From NCBI GenBank assembly GCA_964606415.1, contig CAZSGN010000154.1, forward strand, positions 1-6,752: a stretch of 6,752 nucleotides of DNA. The letters are read 5' to 3'. Both the position numbers and the translations under genes were made by a program. The notes below the pieces were generated by a model. That model worked only from the letters and a program-made list of their open reading frames with translations, made no database searches and was not told where the DNA came from. This DNA comes from CAZSGN01 sp964606415 (GTDB lineage: Bacteria; Bacteroidota; Bacteroidia; Bacteroidales; JBBRXJ01). Positions within the stretch are counted from its first letter, which is position 1; every line of letters starts with the position of its first letter. Positions 1 through 6,752 of this stretch are shown one piece after another.

Positions 1-97
1 CGAATCAATTTTAGGACATTATAAATTGTTTTTATATTTTCATAAGTTATTGATTTACAATACTTGGATCAGGAGTTCTGAATTTAGATTCAACGTA

Positions 98-751
98 CTA
101 ACCATATTCGACAATTTTATTTTTCATCGCATAAACCACGAGACTAACAGAACTATTGGTATTGGTTTTTGACATTAACTTTTCTTTATATTTCTCGATG
201 GTGCGCTCACTCAAAAACATTTTTTCCGCAATCTCCTTTTTGGACAACCCATTACACAAATACTCCAATACCTCAAATTCGCGTTCCGTAAATTTTGGCA
301 GCGCCTCTTTTTTCTTTTCCTCATCATGCCTGTTCATCGTTGTCTGTGTCAATGCCACCAGTATTTGAGGCGAGAAAAAATTCCGGTCGGACATAACCGA
401 AGCAATTGCCTGCTCAACCTCGGTATATTCAGCATCCTTAAGCATATAACCAGCCACGCCGGCATTGAGCATCCTGTTTACATGCTCAATACTATCAGCA
501 GATGTGATGGCAATAATGCGAAGATCAGGGAAAAGTTCAAGTGCTTTTTCCGTTGCTCCAAATCCATCAAGCCGGGGCATATTAATATCCATAAAAACAA
601 TATCCGGTTTGTTTTTTTGCAACATATCAAGAAACTCTTCTCCATTTGTGGCCTCGCCAATCAATTCAGCATTCTTGACATACTTCATAATTAATTTAAA
701 CCCTTCTCTGAAAATCGAATGGTCATCAACAATCATTACTTTATACTTCAT
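98..751 (-). CDS. NarL/FixJ-family response regulator (receiver + LuxR-type HTH)
   Basis: This is a 217-residue two-component response regulator, a cytoplasmic DNA-binding transcription factor. Residues 3-120 form the receiver domain: acidic pair Asp9/Asp10 (VDDH), phospho-acceptor Asp55 in MDINMPRLDG, switch Thr83, and Lys105 in the GYMLKD motif with Tyr102 as the aromatic switch residue. A charged linker (about 140-152) leads to a LuxR/GerE-type HTH at about 153-216, beginning FTEREFEVLEYL, with recognition helix SERTIEKYKEKL at 181-192. All key residues are present and the length is normal for the family. The start is ATG at 751; no Shine-Dalgarno sequence precedes it, as is usual in Bacteroidota. 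The stop is TAG. It lies 69 bp downstream of a HisKA_3 kinase on the same strand, the classic partner arrangement, so it is probably co-transcribed with and phosphorylated by that kinase. Its target genes cannot be inferred. Confidence 0.95.
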   Translation of the reverse strand: MKYKVMIVDDHSIFREGFKLIMKYVKNAELIGEATNGEEFLDMLQKNKPDIVFMDINMPRLDGFGATEKALELFPDLRIIAITSADSIEHVNRMLNAGVAGYMLKDAEYTEVEQAIASVMSDRNFFSPQILVALTQTTMNRHDEEKKKEALPKFTEREFEVLEYLCNGLSKKEIAEKMFLSERTIEKYKEKLMSKTNTNSSVSLVVYAMKNKIVEYG

Positions 752-820
752 GGATATATATATTAATCATTTGTAATTCAATTAAATACAATAACTTTTT
801 GAGGCAAGATAACAATAACC

Positions 821-3800
821 TCAATCATTTAGGTTCAATTCAATAACCACGTCCATGCCACTCCCCGGCACACCATTGATTTCGCAAATGCCATTTATTG
901 ATTCTACCCGGCTGATAATATTCTTCAACCCCATCCCGCCTTCATCTCTACTAATAACCTCCTGATAATCAAAGCCATTCCCGTCATCAGAATAGAGAAA
1001 AATGACTTTCTGATCAAAACCGGATAAAACCAAACGGATATTGACTGCCTGCGCATATTTAATCGTATTATTAATCAACTCATTGACTATTCTAAAAATA
1101 ATTAATTCTATGTCATCATCAAGCTGAACTTTAAAATTTCGGGCATTAAAGTCAATATTAATCCCGGATACATCCCTGATCTTCTCAAGAAAAGACTCCA
1201 CAGAAGAAACCAGTCCAAAATCACTTAAATCATGAGGCTTAATATTGTTTGCAATTTCTCTTGCCGATGATGCAGCCTGGCTAACCAGTTCTTTTGAACG
1301 TTGAACAATAGGAGGAATATCTTCAGGTGGCACTTCGTTGCTCTCCAACAAGCTCAGATGCAATTTAATGCCGGACAGGATAGCCCCCAGTCCATCATGC
1401 AAATCTTTGGCAAAACGCTTTCTTTCTTTTTCTTCCGTCTCAAAAATGGTTTTTAAAATTCGCTTCTGCATCTGTTTCCGCTCGGTAACATCACGAATGA
1501 TATGCAGCATAACCGTTTGATTACCAATATTAATAGCCCGGCCTTCCATTTCGAAATAAATAATTTTCTTATCGTGCCCCTGCATTTTAAACGACATTTG
1601 TCTTGTCAAGCCATCCCGGATTTCATTTATGTATTTACGATACACCAAAGGCGCCACCTCATCAACAATAATGTCCATCAATTTAAGTCCCCCTTTCATC
1701 ACGGGAGGTAAATTCAGCAACTGCTGTGCCATTGAATTGCTTTCGAGGACTTCATCCTTTTCAGAGGTAATCACAATTGAAACCTGCAGGGCATTAAAAA
1801 TATTTCTGAATTTAGCTTCGCTAACCGATAATTTCCTGGTACGCTCCTGGACAAGATACTCAAGATGATCCTGGTATAAGCGAAGTTGTTCTTCGGTAAC
1901 TTTTTTATCCGTAATATCCTCACAAAACATTAACAAACGATCATCTTCAATGGTTACCGCATCAATTTTCACATCCACCAGGTCATTTTTTGCACTGACC
2001 ATTTTAACATTTCCTGAAAATCGGCCATCGGCAAACCATTTCTTCAATAAAGGCTCATCATTTTCTGCTATTAATTGAGGAAAAGAAAGTTCAGCCAGCT
2101 CCCTGATTGAATACCCAAGCATCCGGCTGGCCTCATGATTAAAATAAGTAATATGATCATCTTTATGAATAATAAAAATAGGCAGTGGCGAACTTTCTAT
2201 GTAAGTTCTAAACCGCATCTCACTTTTCCTCAAAGCCTTTTCATTCTTTTTCTGCTCAGTATTATCCCAAAATACCTGAAGCATACCCAGGATATTCTCA
2301 TTCTCATCCCTTAACATTTGTGTTTTGTATTCCAATTCAATATCTGCCCTGTTTTTTCTTTTTACTGTCAAATGCCCTTCCAGTTTATCATTACTATCAA
2401 CCAAAGATTGATAGCCACAACCCGGGCCACAATCATTAGAACAAAGAAAATCATCACAAGGCCGGCCCACAAGCTGAGAAGCCTTCAAATCATTGTATGC
2501 AGCATAACGCTCATTAGCCATCAGAACAACCCCATCTTTCACCAAGCGCATACCAGCCGGGGTATCTTCAAACACCTGTTTTAAAAGTTGTTCAGATTTC
2601 CGAACCTCTTCTTCAGCCTTTCGCCGGGCATCATTATCATAACAAGCCCCGATAAATCCATTAAACTTACCATCAAGGGCAAAAAAAGGTTTTCCCCGAT
2701 CGATAACCCAGTGATATTGACCATGCAAACCTATCAACCTGTATTCGACCTCAAAAAAATGCCGATGACGCATCGCTTTATCAAAAGCCTGCCTGTATAT
2801 CCCCCGGTCATGAGGATGAATCAATTCCTCTTTACCCTTGCCTAACTGCTCCTTATGGTTAAATCCAGTAAATTTTAACCAGGTCTGGTTAAAATAATCA
2901 TAGCTTCCCTGCACATCCGACCGCCAAACCATAGCAGGGAAATCATCAAAAATCGTCAAATAATAATTCTTTGCCTGCACCAGTTGATCCTCATATTGAT
3001 TCCTCATAAGGGCAAAGAAAAGAATATTCAACAAACGTCTCAAAGTAAAAAGATCCTTATCCGTCAGCACTTTATTTTTATCAGCAATCACAATCTGTCC
3101 AGCCTCCTCCCCATTTAAAACGACAGGTAGGTATATCAGGCTTTTAAAAGCAAGAGAATGCTTTTTTGATTGCAAAACAAGGTCATTTTTAATCAAACCA
3201 TGCGGTTCTGACTCTATTCTGATTTGCTTGAATTTATAAAGCGGTACCATAAAACGGGCCAAAGATCCATTTCCTGTCTTAGTTGAATCAACAATAAACT
3301 GATTTTTCCTGAGAGGATTTTTTATTCTGATAAAACCATGTTCGGCCCCAGTAATCTTTAATGCGATATTATTGATAATTTTCAATACCTTATCCATCGG
3401 GTAAGAACGACTAAGTATACTGCTGCTGATATCAGCGATTAAAAAATTGTTATCCACCTCTGCCCTCAACTTCTGTTTATTTTCTTCTTCCCTGGACACA
3501 TCAACAATCACTGCCATAAGGTGATCAATCGAACCATCATCATCAAAAACAGGCGAGAGGTGCAAAAGCCCCCAGAACGAAGAACCATCTTTACGAAAAT
3601 ATTTTTTCCTGTTAATAAGCTCCCCATTGATTTTCTGATTCATTTTTGCATGATCATCTTCAGTTAATTCATTCAACTTTTTGGCTCTCAATTCAGCCAT
3701 CGTATATCCGGTCATTTTTTGCCATTTCGTATTGGCATGCAGAATATTTTGATGTGAATCAGCTATAATCATACCTGCGACAGCATTATTAAAACTGGCC

Positions 3801-4954
3801 CCGATTCGCCTTTCGGTTTGTTTAAGAGCCTGCTCTGCCATTTTTTTATTATGGATATTCTCTATCATCACAACGAAATAACGCAATTCATGGTCATTGC
3901 CTCGATAAGCCGAAACACTTACCCGCACCCAGATATACTCCTTGCTAGCTCTTATCAATTTTTTTTCAAGCTGATACTGGCTAATTTCCCCAACCTTGAC
4001 CTGCCGGATCAGTTCTTTCTCCTTTAACAAATCTTTTTGAGGAACCATTTGATCAAGAGTTTTACCACTAATCCCCTCAACAGGTTCTCCCAACATACTT
4101 GCAAATGCCGGATTAGCATAATAAACTTTGCCATCCGGGTCTGCAAGAATAATCCCCAACCCAGAATATTCGAACAAGATCCGCAACTTTTCCTCACTCT
4201 CCTCCAGTGCTTTCTTTTTATTTTGAAAATCCGTCATATCCCGGAACTGTTCCATAATGCCAAGCAACTTTTCCTGCTTATCCTTCACCGGAAGTACCGT
4301 GTAATGAAAATGTTTTTTTTGCCCGTTTACAATATAATCGGCATCATCATCAATAAATTGCCCACCCTTAATAAACAACTTTAAATTACACTGATCATCG
4401 CCACACTTATCAGAGCATAAAAATTCATAACAAAACCGTCCTTCGATATCAGCAGGCTTCATATTATAAAAAGATGCATACTTTTTATTAACCTTGACAA
4501 TCTTATAATCAAGTCCCACAATGCGTACAGCCTCGCCGGACAATTCAAAACTCAAAGAAAATAAATCATCATCAAGCATCCCTTTGAGGGAAGCATTATT
4601 CTGACTGCTAACGGATGTAATAAAAAGGTAGAAAAAAGGCTTTTGTGAAAAAGAAAGCCGAATTGATGCATAGAGATTACGTCCAGGTAAAAACACCTCT
4701 CCCTGGAAATCAGCTTTTTGATCAAGCAAACCCGCTTTCAAAAAGATCTGGTTCGGCAAATCAGGAAAAATCTCTTTTAAAACAATGGGAGAAAAAGCAT
4801 CATCCAGGCACACTTCCCTTGAAAAGGCATCATTTGCATGCACCAGCGATGCCACTCCCACATTCCTGTCATCCTGCAACTTAAATAAAGCTGCCGGGAA
4901 AGGCATTTTAGCCAAAAGATCTGTGTCCTGGGGGGTATTGACCTTAGTTGTCAC
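821..4954 (-). CDS. Large cytosolic multi-PAS/GAF sensor histidine kinase (HisKA_3 type)
   Basis: This 1377-residue protein has no signal peptide or membrane segment, so it should sense a cytoplasmic signal. Approximate modules: degenerate PAS-like 10-118; PAS 130-245; PAS 251-372; PAS 380-490; GAF 500-652; PAS 660-780 (PAS_3-like, WRSD...YFNQTWLKFTG); PAS 785-905; PAS 908-1020; coiled-coil linker about 1018-1048; PAS 1045-1160; HisKA_3 about 1165-1240 with phospho-acceptor His1186 in AKDLHDGLGA; HATPase_c 1281-1377 with N box NELINNTIKYA, G1 box DDGNGFD (1323-1329) and G2 box GGMGLKNI (1339-1346). The catalytic residues are intact. Two PAS modules carry four-cysteine clusters: Cys175/180/184/189 and Cys833/838/842/846. 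The GAF domain has no cysteine, arguing against a covalently bound bilin. The start is GTG, directly preceded by an in-frame TGA, so the frame cannot extend upstream; the next ATG is codon 17, at 4906. The likely partner is the NarL-type regulator just downstream. The ligand is unknown. Confidence 0.95.
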   Translation of the reverse strand: MTTKVNTPQDTDLLAKMPFPAALFKLQDDRNVGVASLVHANDAFSREVCLDDAFSPIVLKEIFPDLPNQIFLKAGLLDQKADFQGEVFLPGRNLYASIRLSFSQKPFFYLFITSVSSQNNASLKGMLDDDLFSLSFELSGEAVRIVGLDYKIVKVNKKYASFYNMKPADIEGRFCYEFLCSDKCGDDQCNLKLFIKGGQFIDDDADYIVNGQKKHFHYTVLPVKDKQEKLLGIMEQFRDMTDFQNKKKALEESEEKLRILFEYSGLGIILADPDGKVYYANPAFASMLGEPVEGISGKTLDQMVPQKDLLKEKELIRQVKVGEISQYQLEKKLIRASKEYIWVRVSVSAYRGNDHELRYFVVMIENIHNKKMAEQALKQTERRIGASFNNAVAGMIIADSHQNILHANTKWQKMTGYTMAELRAKKLNELTEDDHAKMNQKINGELINRKKYFRKDGSSFWGLLHLSPVFDDDGSIDHLMAVIVDVSREEENKQKLRAEVDNNFLIADISSSILSRSYPMDKVLKIINNIALKITGAEHGFIRIKNPLRKNQFIVDSTKTGNGSLARFMVPLYKFKQIRIESEPHGLIKNDLVLQSKKHSLAFKSLIYLPVVLNGEEAGQIVIADKNKVLTDKDLFTLRRLLNILFFALMRNQYEDQLVQAKNYYLTIFDDFPAMVWRSDVQGSYDYFNQTWLKFTGFNHKEQLGKGKEELIHPHDRGIYRQAFDKAMRHRHFFEVEYRLIGLHGQYHWVIDRGKPFFALDGKFNGFIGACYDNDARRKAEEEVRKSEQLLKQVFEDTPAGMRLVKDGVVLMANERYAAYNDLKASQLVGRPCDDFLCSNDCGPGCGYQSLVDSNDKLEGHLTVKRKNRADIELEYKTQMLRDENENILGMLQVFWDNTEQKKNEKALRKSEMRFRTYIESSPLPIFIIHKDDHITYFNHEASRMLGYSIRELAELSFPQLIAENDEPLLKKWFADGRFSGNVKMVSAKNDLVDVKIDAVTIEDDRLLMFCEDITDKKVTEEQLRLYQDHLEYLVQERTRKLSVSEAKFRNIFNALQVSIVITSEKDEVLESNSMAQQLLNLPPVMKGGLKLMDIIVDEVAPLVYRKYINEIRDGLTRQMSFKMQGHDKKIIYFEMEGRAINIGNQTVMLHIIRDVTERKQMQKRILKTIFETEEKERKRFAKDLHDGLGAILSGIKLHLSLLESNEVPPEDIPPIVQRSKELVSQAASSAREIANNIKPHDLSDFGLVSSVESFLEKIRDVSGINIDFNARNFKVQLDDDIELIIFRIVNELINNTIKYAQAVNIRLVLSGFDQKVIFLYSDDGNGFDYQEVISRDEGGMGLKNIISRVESINGICEINGVPGSGMDVVIELNLND

Positions 4955-4973
4955 TCACAAAATCGTTTAATAT

Positions 4974-4991
4974 ATACAAAAGTTTTTGTAT
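4974..4991. repeat. 18-bp perfect AT-rich palindrome upstream of the kinase gene
   Basis: The plus strand reads ATACAAAA-GT-TTTTGTAT: two perfect 8-bp arms around a 2-bp centre, ending 19 bp before the kinase GTG start. On the minus strand it contains AACTTTTG (4977-4984), one mismatch from the Bacteroidota -7 consensus TAnnTTTG, so it may overlap the kinase promoter and could be an operator. The arms are almost pure A/T, which makes a stable transcript hairpin unlikely and raises the chance of coincidence. Confidence 0.45.
4977..4984 (-). promoter_or_regulatory. Weak candidate -7 box for the kinase-regulator operon
   Basis: On the minus strand AACTTTTG matches TAnnTTTG except for its first base. 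It would place transcription start a few bases upstream of the GTG at 4954. No TTTG-like -33 element is visible about 20 bp further upstream. This is only the best match in the 132-bp gap; transcription could instead read through from mnmD. Confidence 0.2.
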
Positions 4992-5036
4992 TTTTTTACG
5001 AGATTGTTGATTTTTGGTTTCTGAAAAGCATGACTT

Positions 5037-5051
5037 TCTTAGCCGCTAAGA
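5037..5051. repeat. 15-bp odd-centred palindrome between mnmD and the kinase gene
   Basis: The plus strand reads TCTTAGC-C-GCTAAGA, with perfect 7-bp arms around one base. It lies 35 bp after the mnmD stop and 82 bp before the kinase start. As RNA it would form at best a 6-bp stem with a 3-nt loop and is not followed by a U tract on the minus strand, so it is a poor intrinsic terminator. A DNA-binding dyad (operator) fits better, but no regulator can be named. Confidence 0.4.
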
Positions 5052-5086
5052 GATCTGGCTTAAAAAATTTCCTTATTATAAGCAAC

Positions 5087-5761
5087 TTATTCGTTTTTTG
5101 TGGCTTTTAGCATTTCTCTTTTGCCAGGAGGCCCGGGCAAACGCTCAACATCAAAGCCTGCCGCCGTCATATTACGCCTTACCTGGCCTTTGGCTGAATA
5201 AGTAGTCAAAACCCCTCCGGGATTCATCGCCATGAAGCAATTAACAAAAACACCAGGCGTCCATAACTCAGGTTGTTTATCAGGAGCAAAAGCATCAAAG
5301 AAAACAACATCAAAAGAAGAATCATTCCAGTCATAATCATATAAATCCGCAGCTATCTTTTTGATAAAAAAACAAGGGTCTGCCTGATGGAGTACATTCC
5401 ATGGAGCATCATGTAAACAATAAAAAGAATGAACCCAGCTTTGGTGATTATCCCCGAGTTGGAAATTGTTTAGGATATTTCTGTCCAGTGGATATTTCTC
5501 TATGGTATAATACTCGAGGTGTTTATTATTCTCTTTTGCATAAACAAACGCCAACAAAGCATTGATGCCAGCCCCAAAGCCAACTTCAAAAACCACGATC
5601 TTCTTTTTTCCTATCCCAGCCAGGCCATTTCGGATAAACACATGCATCGATTCGTTCACAGCACCATAAACAGAATGATAGGTTTCATCCATACCAGCAA
5701 GAAAAAGAGTAGAGGATCCATCTCCCGTTTTTTTATGTTGTATTGAATTATGTCCGGTCAT
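5087..5761 (-). CDS. mnmD: tRNA 5-methylaminomethyl-2-thiouridine methyltransferase MnmD
   Basis: This is a SAM-dependent methyltransferase of the DUF752/Methyltransf_30 family, equivalent to the methyltransferase half of MnmC. It is expected to convert 5-aminomethyl-(2-thio)uridine at wobble position 34 of tRNAs such as Lys, Glu and Gln to the methylaminomethyl form. Numbered from the ATG (224 residues): substrate-side motif YHSVYGAVNESMHVFI at 28-43, SAM-binding EVGFGAG at 59-65, hallmark DAFAPDKQPELWT at 156-168, SAKGQVRRNM at 189-198, and C-terminal GPPGKREML at 210-218. The FAD-dependent oxidase half of E. coli MnmC is absent, as in other stand-alone MnmD proteins, suggesting that the aminomethyl group is supplied by the ammonium route of MnmE/MnmG. 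I chose ATG at 5761. A TTG two codons upstream (5767) is in frame but would only add Met-Cys and overlaps a promoter-like TAACTTTG. It is divergent from the TPR gene and 132 bp upstream of the kinase. Confidence 0.93.
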   Translation of the reverse strand: MTGHNSIQHKKTGDGSSTLFLAGMDETYHSVYGAVNESMHVFIRNGLAGIGKKKIVVFEVGFGAGINALLAFVYAKENNKHLEYYTIEKYPLDRNILNNFQLGDNHQSWVHSFYCLHDAPWNVLHQADPCFFIKKIAADLYDYDWNDSSFDVVFFDAFAPDKQPELWTPGVFVNCFMAMNPGGVLTTYSAKGQVRRNMTAAGFDVERLPGPPGKREMLKATKNE

Positions 5762-5819
5762 ACACAAAGTTAAATAAACAAATAAAAGCTTGTACTATTT
5801 TTCATTGACTAATATTCTA

Positions 5820-5828
5820 CAAATAGTA
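5820..5828 (-). promoter_or_regulatory. Candidate -7 element for mnmD
   Basis: On the minus strand this reads TACTATTTG, a TAnnnTTTG match one base longer than the Bacteroidota -7 consensus, followed by TAGAAT. It is about 58 bp upstream of the mnmD ATG. The TTTGTAGAAT tail is identical to that of the plus-strand promoter at 5863, which supports a shared architecture. A competing exact match, TAACTTTG at 5765-5772 on the minus strand, lies only 3 bp before the ATG and would need a leaderless transcript. Confidence 0.35.
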
Positions 5829-5862
5829 GAAGAACCAATAAAAATATCATTTACCGAAAAAA

Positions 5863-5870
5863 TATCTTTG
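5863..5870 (+). promoter_or_regulatory. Bacteroidota-type -7 promoter element for the TPR gene
   Basis: TATCTTTG is an exact match to TAnnTTTG, the -7 consensus recognised by the Bacteroidota primary sigma factor. It lies 33 bp before the first ATG of the TPR gene, leaving a leader of roughly 25-30 nt. No convincing -33 TTTG is seen about 20 bp upstream. Confidence 0.6.
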
Positions 5871-5903
5871 TAGAATGCAGTAAAAAATATACTTTTAAAA
5901 AAT

Positions 5904-6752
5904 ATGCAGCAGGTTATGAAAACACATTTACTTTTAATTACATTATTCACCATAAGCCAAGCTTTATGGAGTCAGTTAGACACCAATATGAGTGTTATCA
6001 GGGATGCAAACACCCAGGAAAAGATCAATATCCTGCTGGATTTTGCCGATTACGATCAGGAAAAAAATCCTTCAAAATCAATTCAATATGCAGCAGAAGC
6101 CTTAGCCCTAAGTCAGGAAGCAGGAATGCCGGAATCCCAGGCAGAGGCTTTGTACAAAATCGGCTTCTCTTATTATCAAATGAATAAATACGAAGAAGCG
6201 CTGAATTATTTTCTTCAGGCATTGAACATCTTTGAAAAACTAGGAGATCATGCTGGGATTACTACAAGCCTAAACCGGATTGGCAACAGCCACCAGTTAA
6301 AAGGCAATTACAACAAGGCGCTTGAATCATACCACGAAGCCCTCAAAAGAAGTAAAAGCCTAAGAAACGAGAATGAGCAAGCCAAAACTTATATTAATCT
6401 GGGCAGTATCTACCAGGTATTTGGCAATTACAAAGACGCCATTGATTATTATCTTAAAGCCCGTAAGATTTACGAAGATACAGAAGACACAGAGGGGATG
6501 GCATGGGCATATCTTAATCTCTCCCGGCTTTTCAAACAAATACCCGATTATGAAAAAGCGCTATCCTTTCTGAAAGAATCCCAAAAACTTTATAAAAATA
6601 TCGCCCGGTTTGACGGAAACAAAATCGGCATGACTTTATGTTTAAAAGAAAAAGGGGACATCTATCAGCGCCTGGGACACCACGACGAAGCCCTCAAATA
6701 CACGTCTTTGCATCGAGAATCCAGAGCTGCTACGATCAGTTTCAGGAAGCGC
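5904..6752 (+). CDS. Secreted/periplasmic TPR protein, N-terminal part (runs off the window)
   Basis: The frame is open for 283 codons to the window edge with no stop. The N-terminus has a Sec signal peptide: a Lys, a hydrophobic core HLLLITLFTI, then SQALWSQ with likely cleavage near residue 23 or 24. The mature part is made of TPR units with an approximately 40-residue period at about 41-75, 80-115, 119-155, 159-195, 199-235 and 240-276. These show typical positions such as IGFSYYQMNKYEEALNYF and LGSIYQVFGNYKDAIDYY. Such arrays mediate protein-protein contacts. In Bacteroidota, secreted TPR arrays of this kind often precede a membrane segment and a kinase, HTH or cyclase output domain, but that part is not in the window. 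A second in-frame ATG at 5916 gives the more usual MK-type signal peptide and may be the true start. The last 17 or so codons fit the repeat pattern poorly. Confidence 0.88.
   Translation, partial: MQQVMKTHLLLITLFTISQALWSQLDTNMSVIRDANTQEKINILLDFADYDQEKNPSKSIQYAAEALALSQEAGMPESQAEALYKIGFSYYQMNKYEEALNYFLQALNIFEKLGDHAGITTSLNRIGNSHQLKGNYNKALESYHEALKRSKSLRNENEQAKTYINLGSIYQVFGNYKDAIDYYLKARKIYEDTEDTEGMAWAYLNLSRLFKQIPDYEKALSFLKESQKLYKNIARFDGNKIGMTLCLKEKGDIYQRLGHHDEALKYTSLHRESRAATISFRKR

Larger units (their letters stand above)
5814..5876. repeat. 10-bp inverted repeat spanning the divergent promoters
   Basis: ATTCTACAAA at 5814-5823 is the exact reverse complement of TTTGTAGAAT at 5867-5876; the copies are centred 53 bp apart. 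Each copy overlaps the end of a candidate -7 box, one on each strand. The left copy also forms a compact 17-bp dyad, TTCTAC-AAATA-GTAGAA (5815-5831). The pair can be read either as mirror-image promoter cores or as paired operator half-sites controlling mnmD and the TPR gene. Confidence 0.45.

Noticed and set aside
1..97. Possible terminator or gene fragment downstream of the response regulator
   Set aside because: Only a short imperfect dyad around TCAGGAGTTCTGA is present, with no U tract after it, and no coding frame with recognisable sequence. Nothing can be supported.
326..694. 122-codon plus-strand open frame opposite the response regulator
   Set aside because: It is antisense to the conserved receiver domain; its composition is that of a shadow frame and it has no recognisable motif.
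788..819. Direct repeat ACAATAAC (788-795 and 812-819) in the kinase-regulator gap
   Set aside because: It is eight bases in an AT-rich spacer, two copies only; chance is the simplest explanation, and no promoter match accompanies it.
3002..3032. Hydrophobic segment LLNILFFALM (kinase residues 641-650) as a membrane helix
   Set aside because: It is too short for a membrane span and falls at the C-terminal helix of the GAF domain, which is naturally amphipathic.
4037..4384. 115-codon open frame on the plus strand inside the kinase gene
   Set aside because: It lies antisense to a well-supported PAS coding region, shows no domain-like sequence, and fits a shadow frame.
5762..5767. TTG start for mnmD two codons upstream of the ATG
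   Set aside because: It would add only Met-Cys, is a rarer start codon, and overlaps a promoter-like sequence. The ATG at 5761 gives the usual family N-terminus.
5966..6187. 73-codon plus-strand open frame inside the TPR gene
   Set aside because: It overlaps the TPR repeats in another frame; the TPR frame has clear periodic homology and a signal peptide.

Overview
The window looks like an ordinary chromosomal segment of a Bacteroidota bacterium. Four things point that way. The DNA is AT-rich. None of the four genes has a clear Shine-Dalgarno sequence. A perfect Bacteroidota-type -7 promoter element (TAnnTTTG) lies upstream of the rightmost gene. The tRNA methyltransferase is the stand-alone MnmD form rather than the MnmC fusion of Gammaproteobacteria. 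The assignment is an inference; genus cannot be read from the sequence.

Layout, left to right: (1) positions 1-97 hold no gene and no convincing terminator. (2) 98-751, minus strand: a NarL/FixJ-type response regulator with receiver and LuxR-type HTH domains. (3) 752-820: a 69-bp gap. (4) 821-4954, minus strand: a 1377-residue histidine kinase with no membrane segments. It carries up to eight PAS-like modules and one GAF module, followed by a HisKA_3/HATPase_c kinase core. (5) 4955-5086: a 132-bp gap with two perfect short palindromes and an AT-rich stretch that probably holds the kinase promoter. (6) 5087-5761, minus strand: mnmD, a tRNA wobble-uridine methyltransferase. (7) 5762-5903: a divergent promoter region with mirror-image -7 boxes. 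(8) 5904 to the window edge, plus strand: the start of a secreted or periplasmic TPR protein, incomplete here.

The kinase and the regulator are very likely cognate partners. They are adjacent, on the same strand and in kinase-then-regulator order, and HisKA_3 kinases typically pair with NarL/LuxR-type regulators. The signal would be sensed in the cytoplasm by the PAS/GAF array, passed to His1186, then to Asp55 of the regulator, and read out as DNA binding. The most interesting feature is a pair of four-cysteine clusters in two related PAS modules about 650 residues apart. They suggest a redox, metal or oxygen sensor broadly comparable to NreB, though with different cysteine spacing. mnmD and the TPR gene have no evident functional link to the two-component pair.
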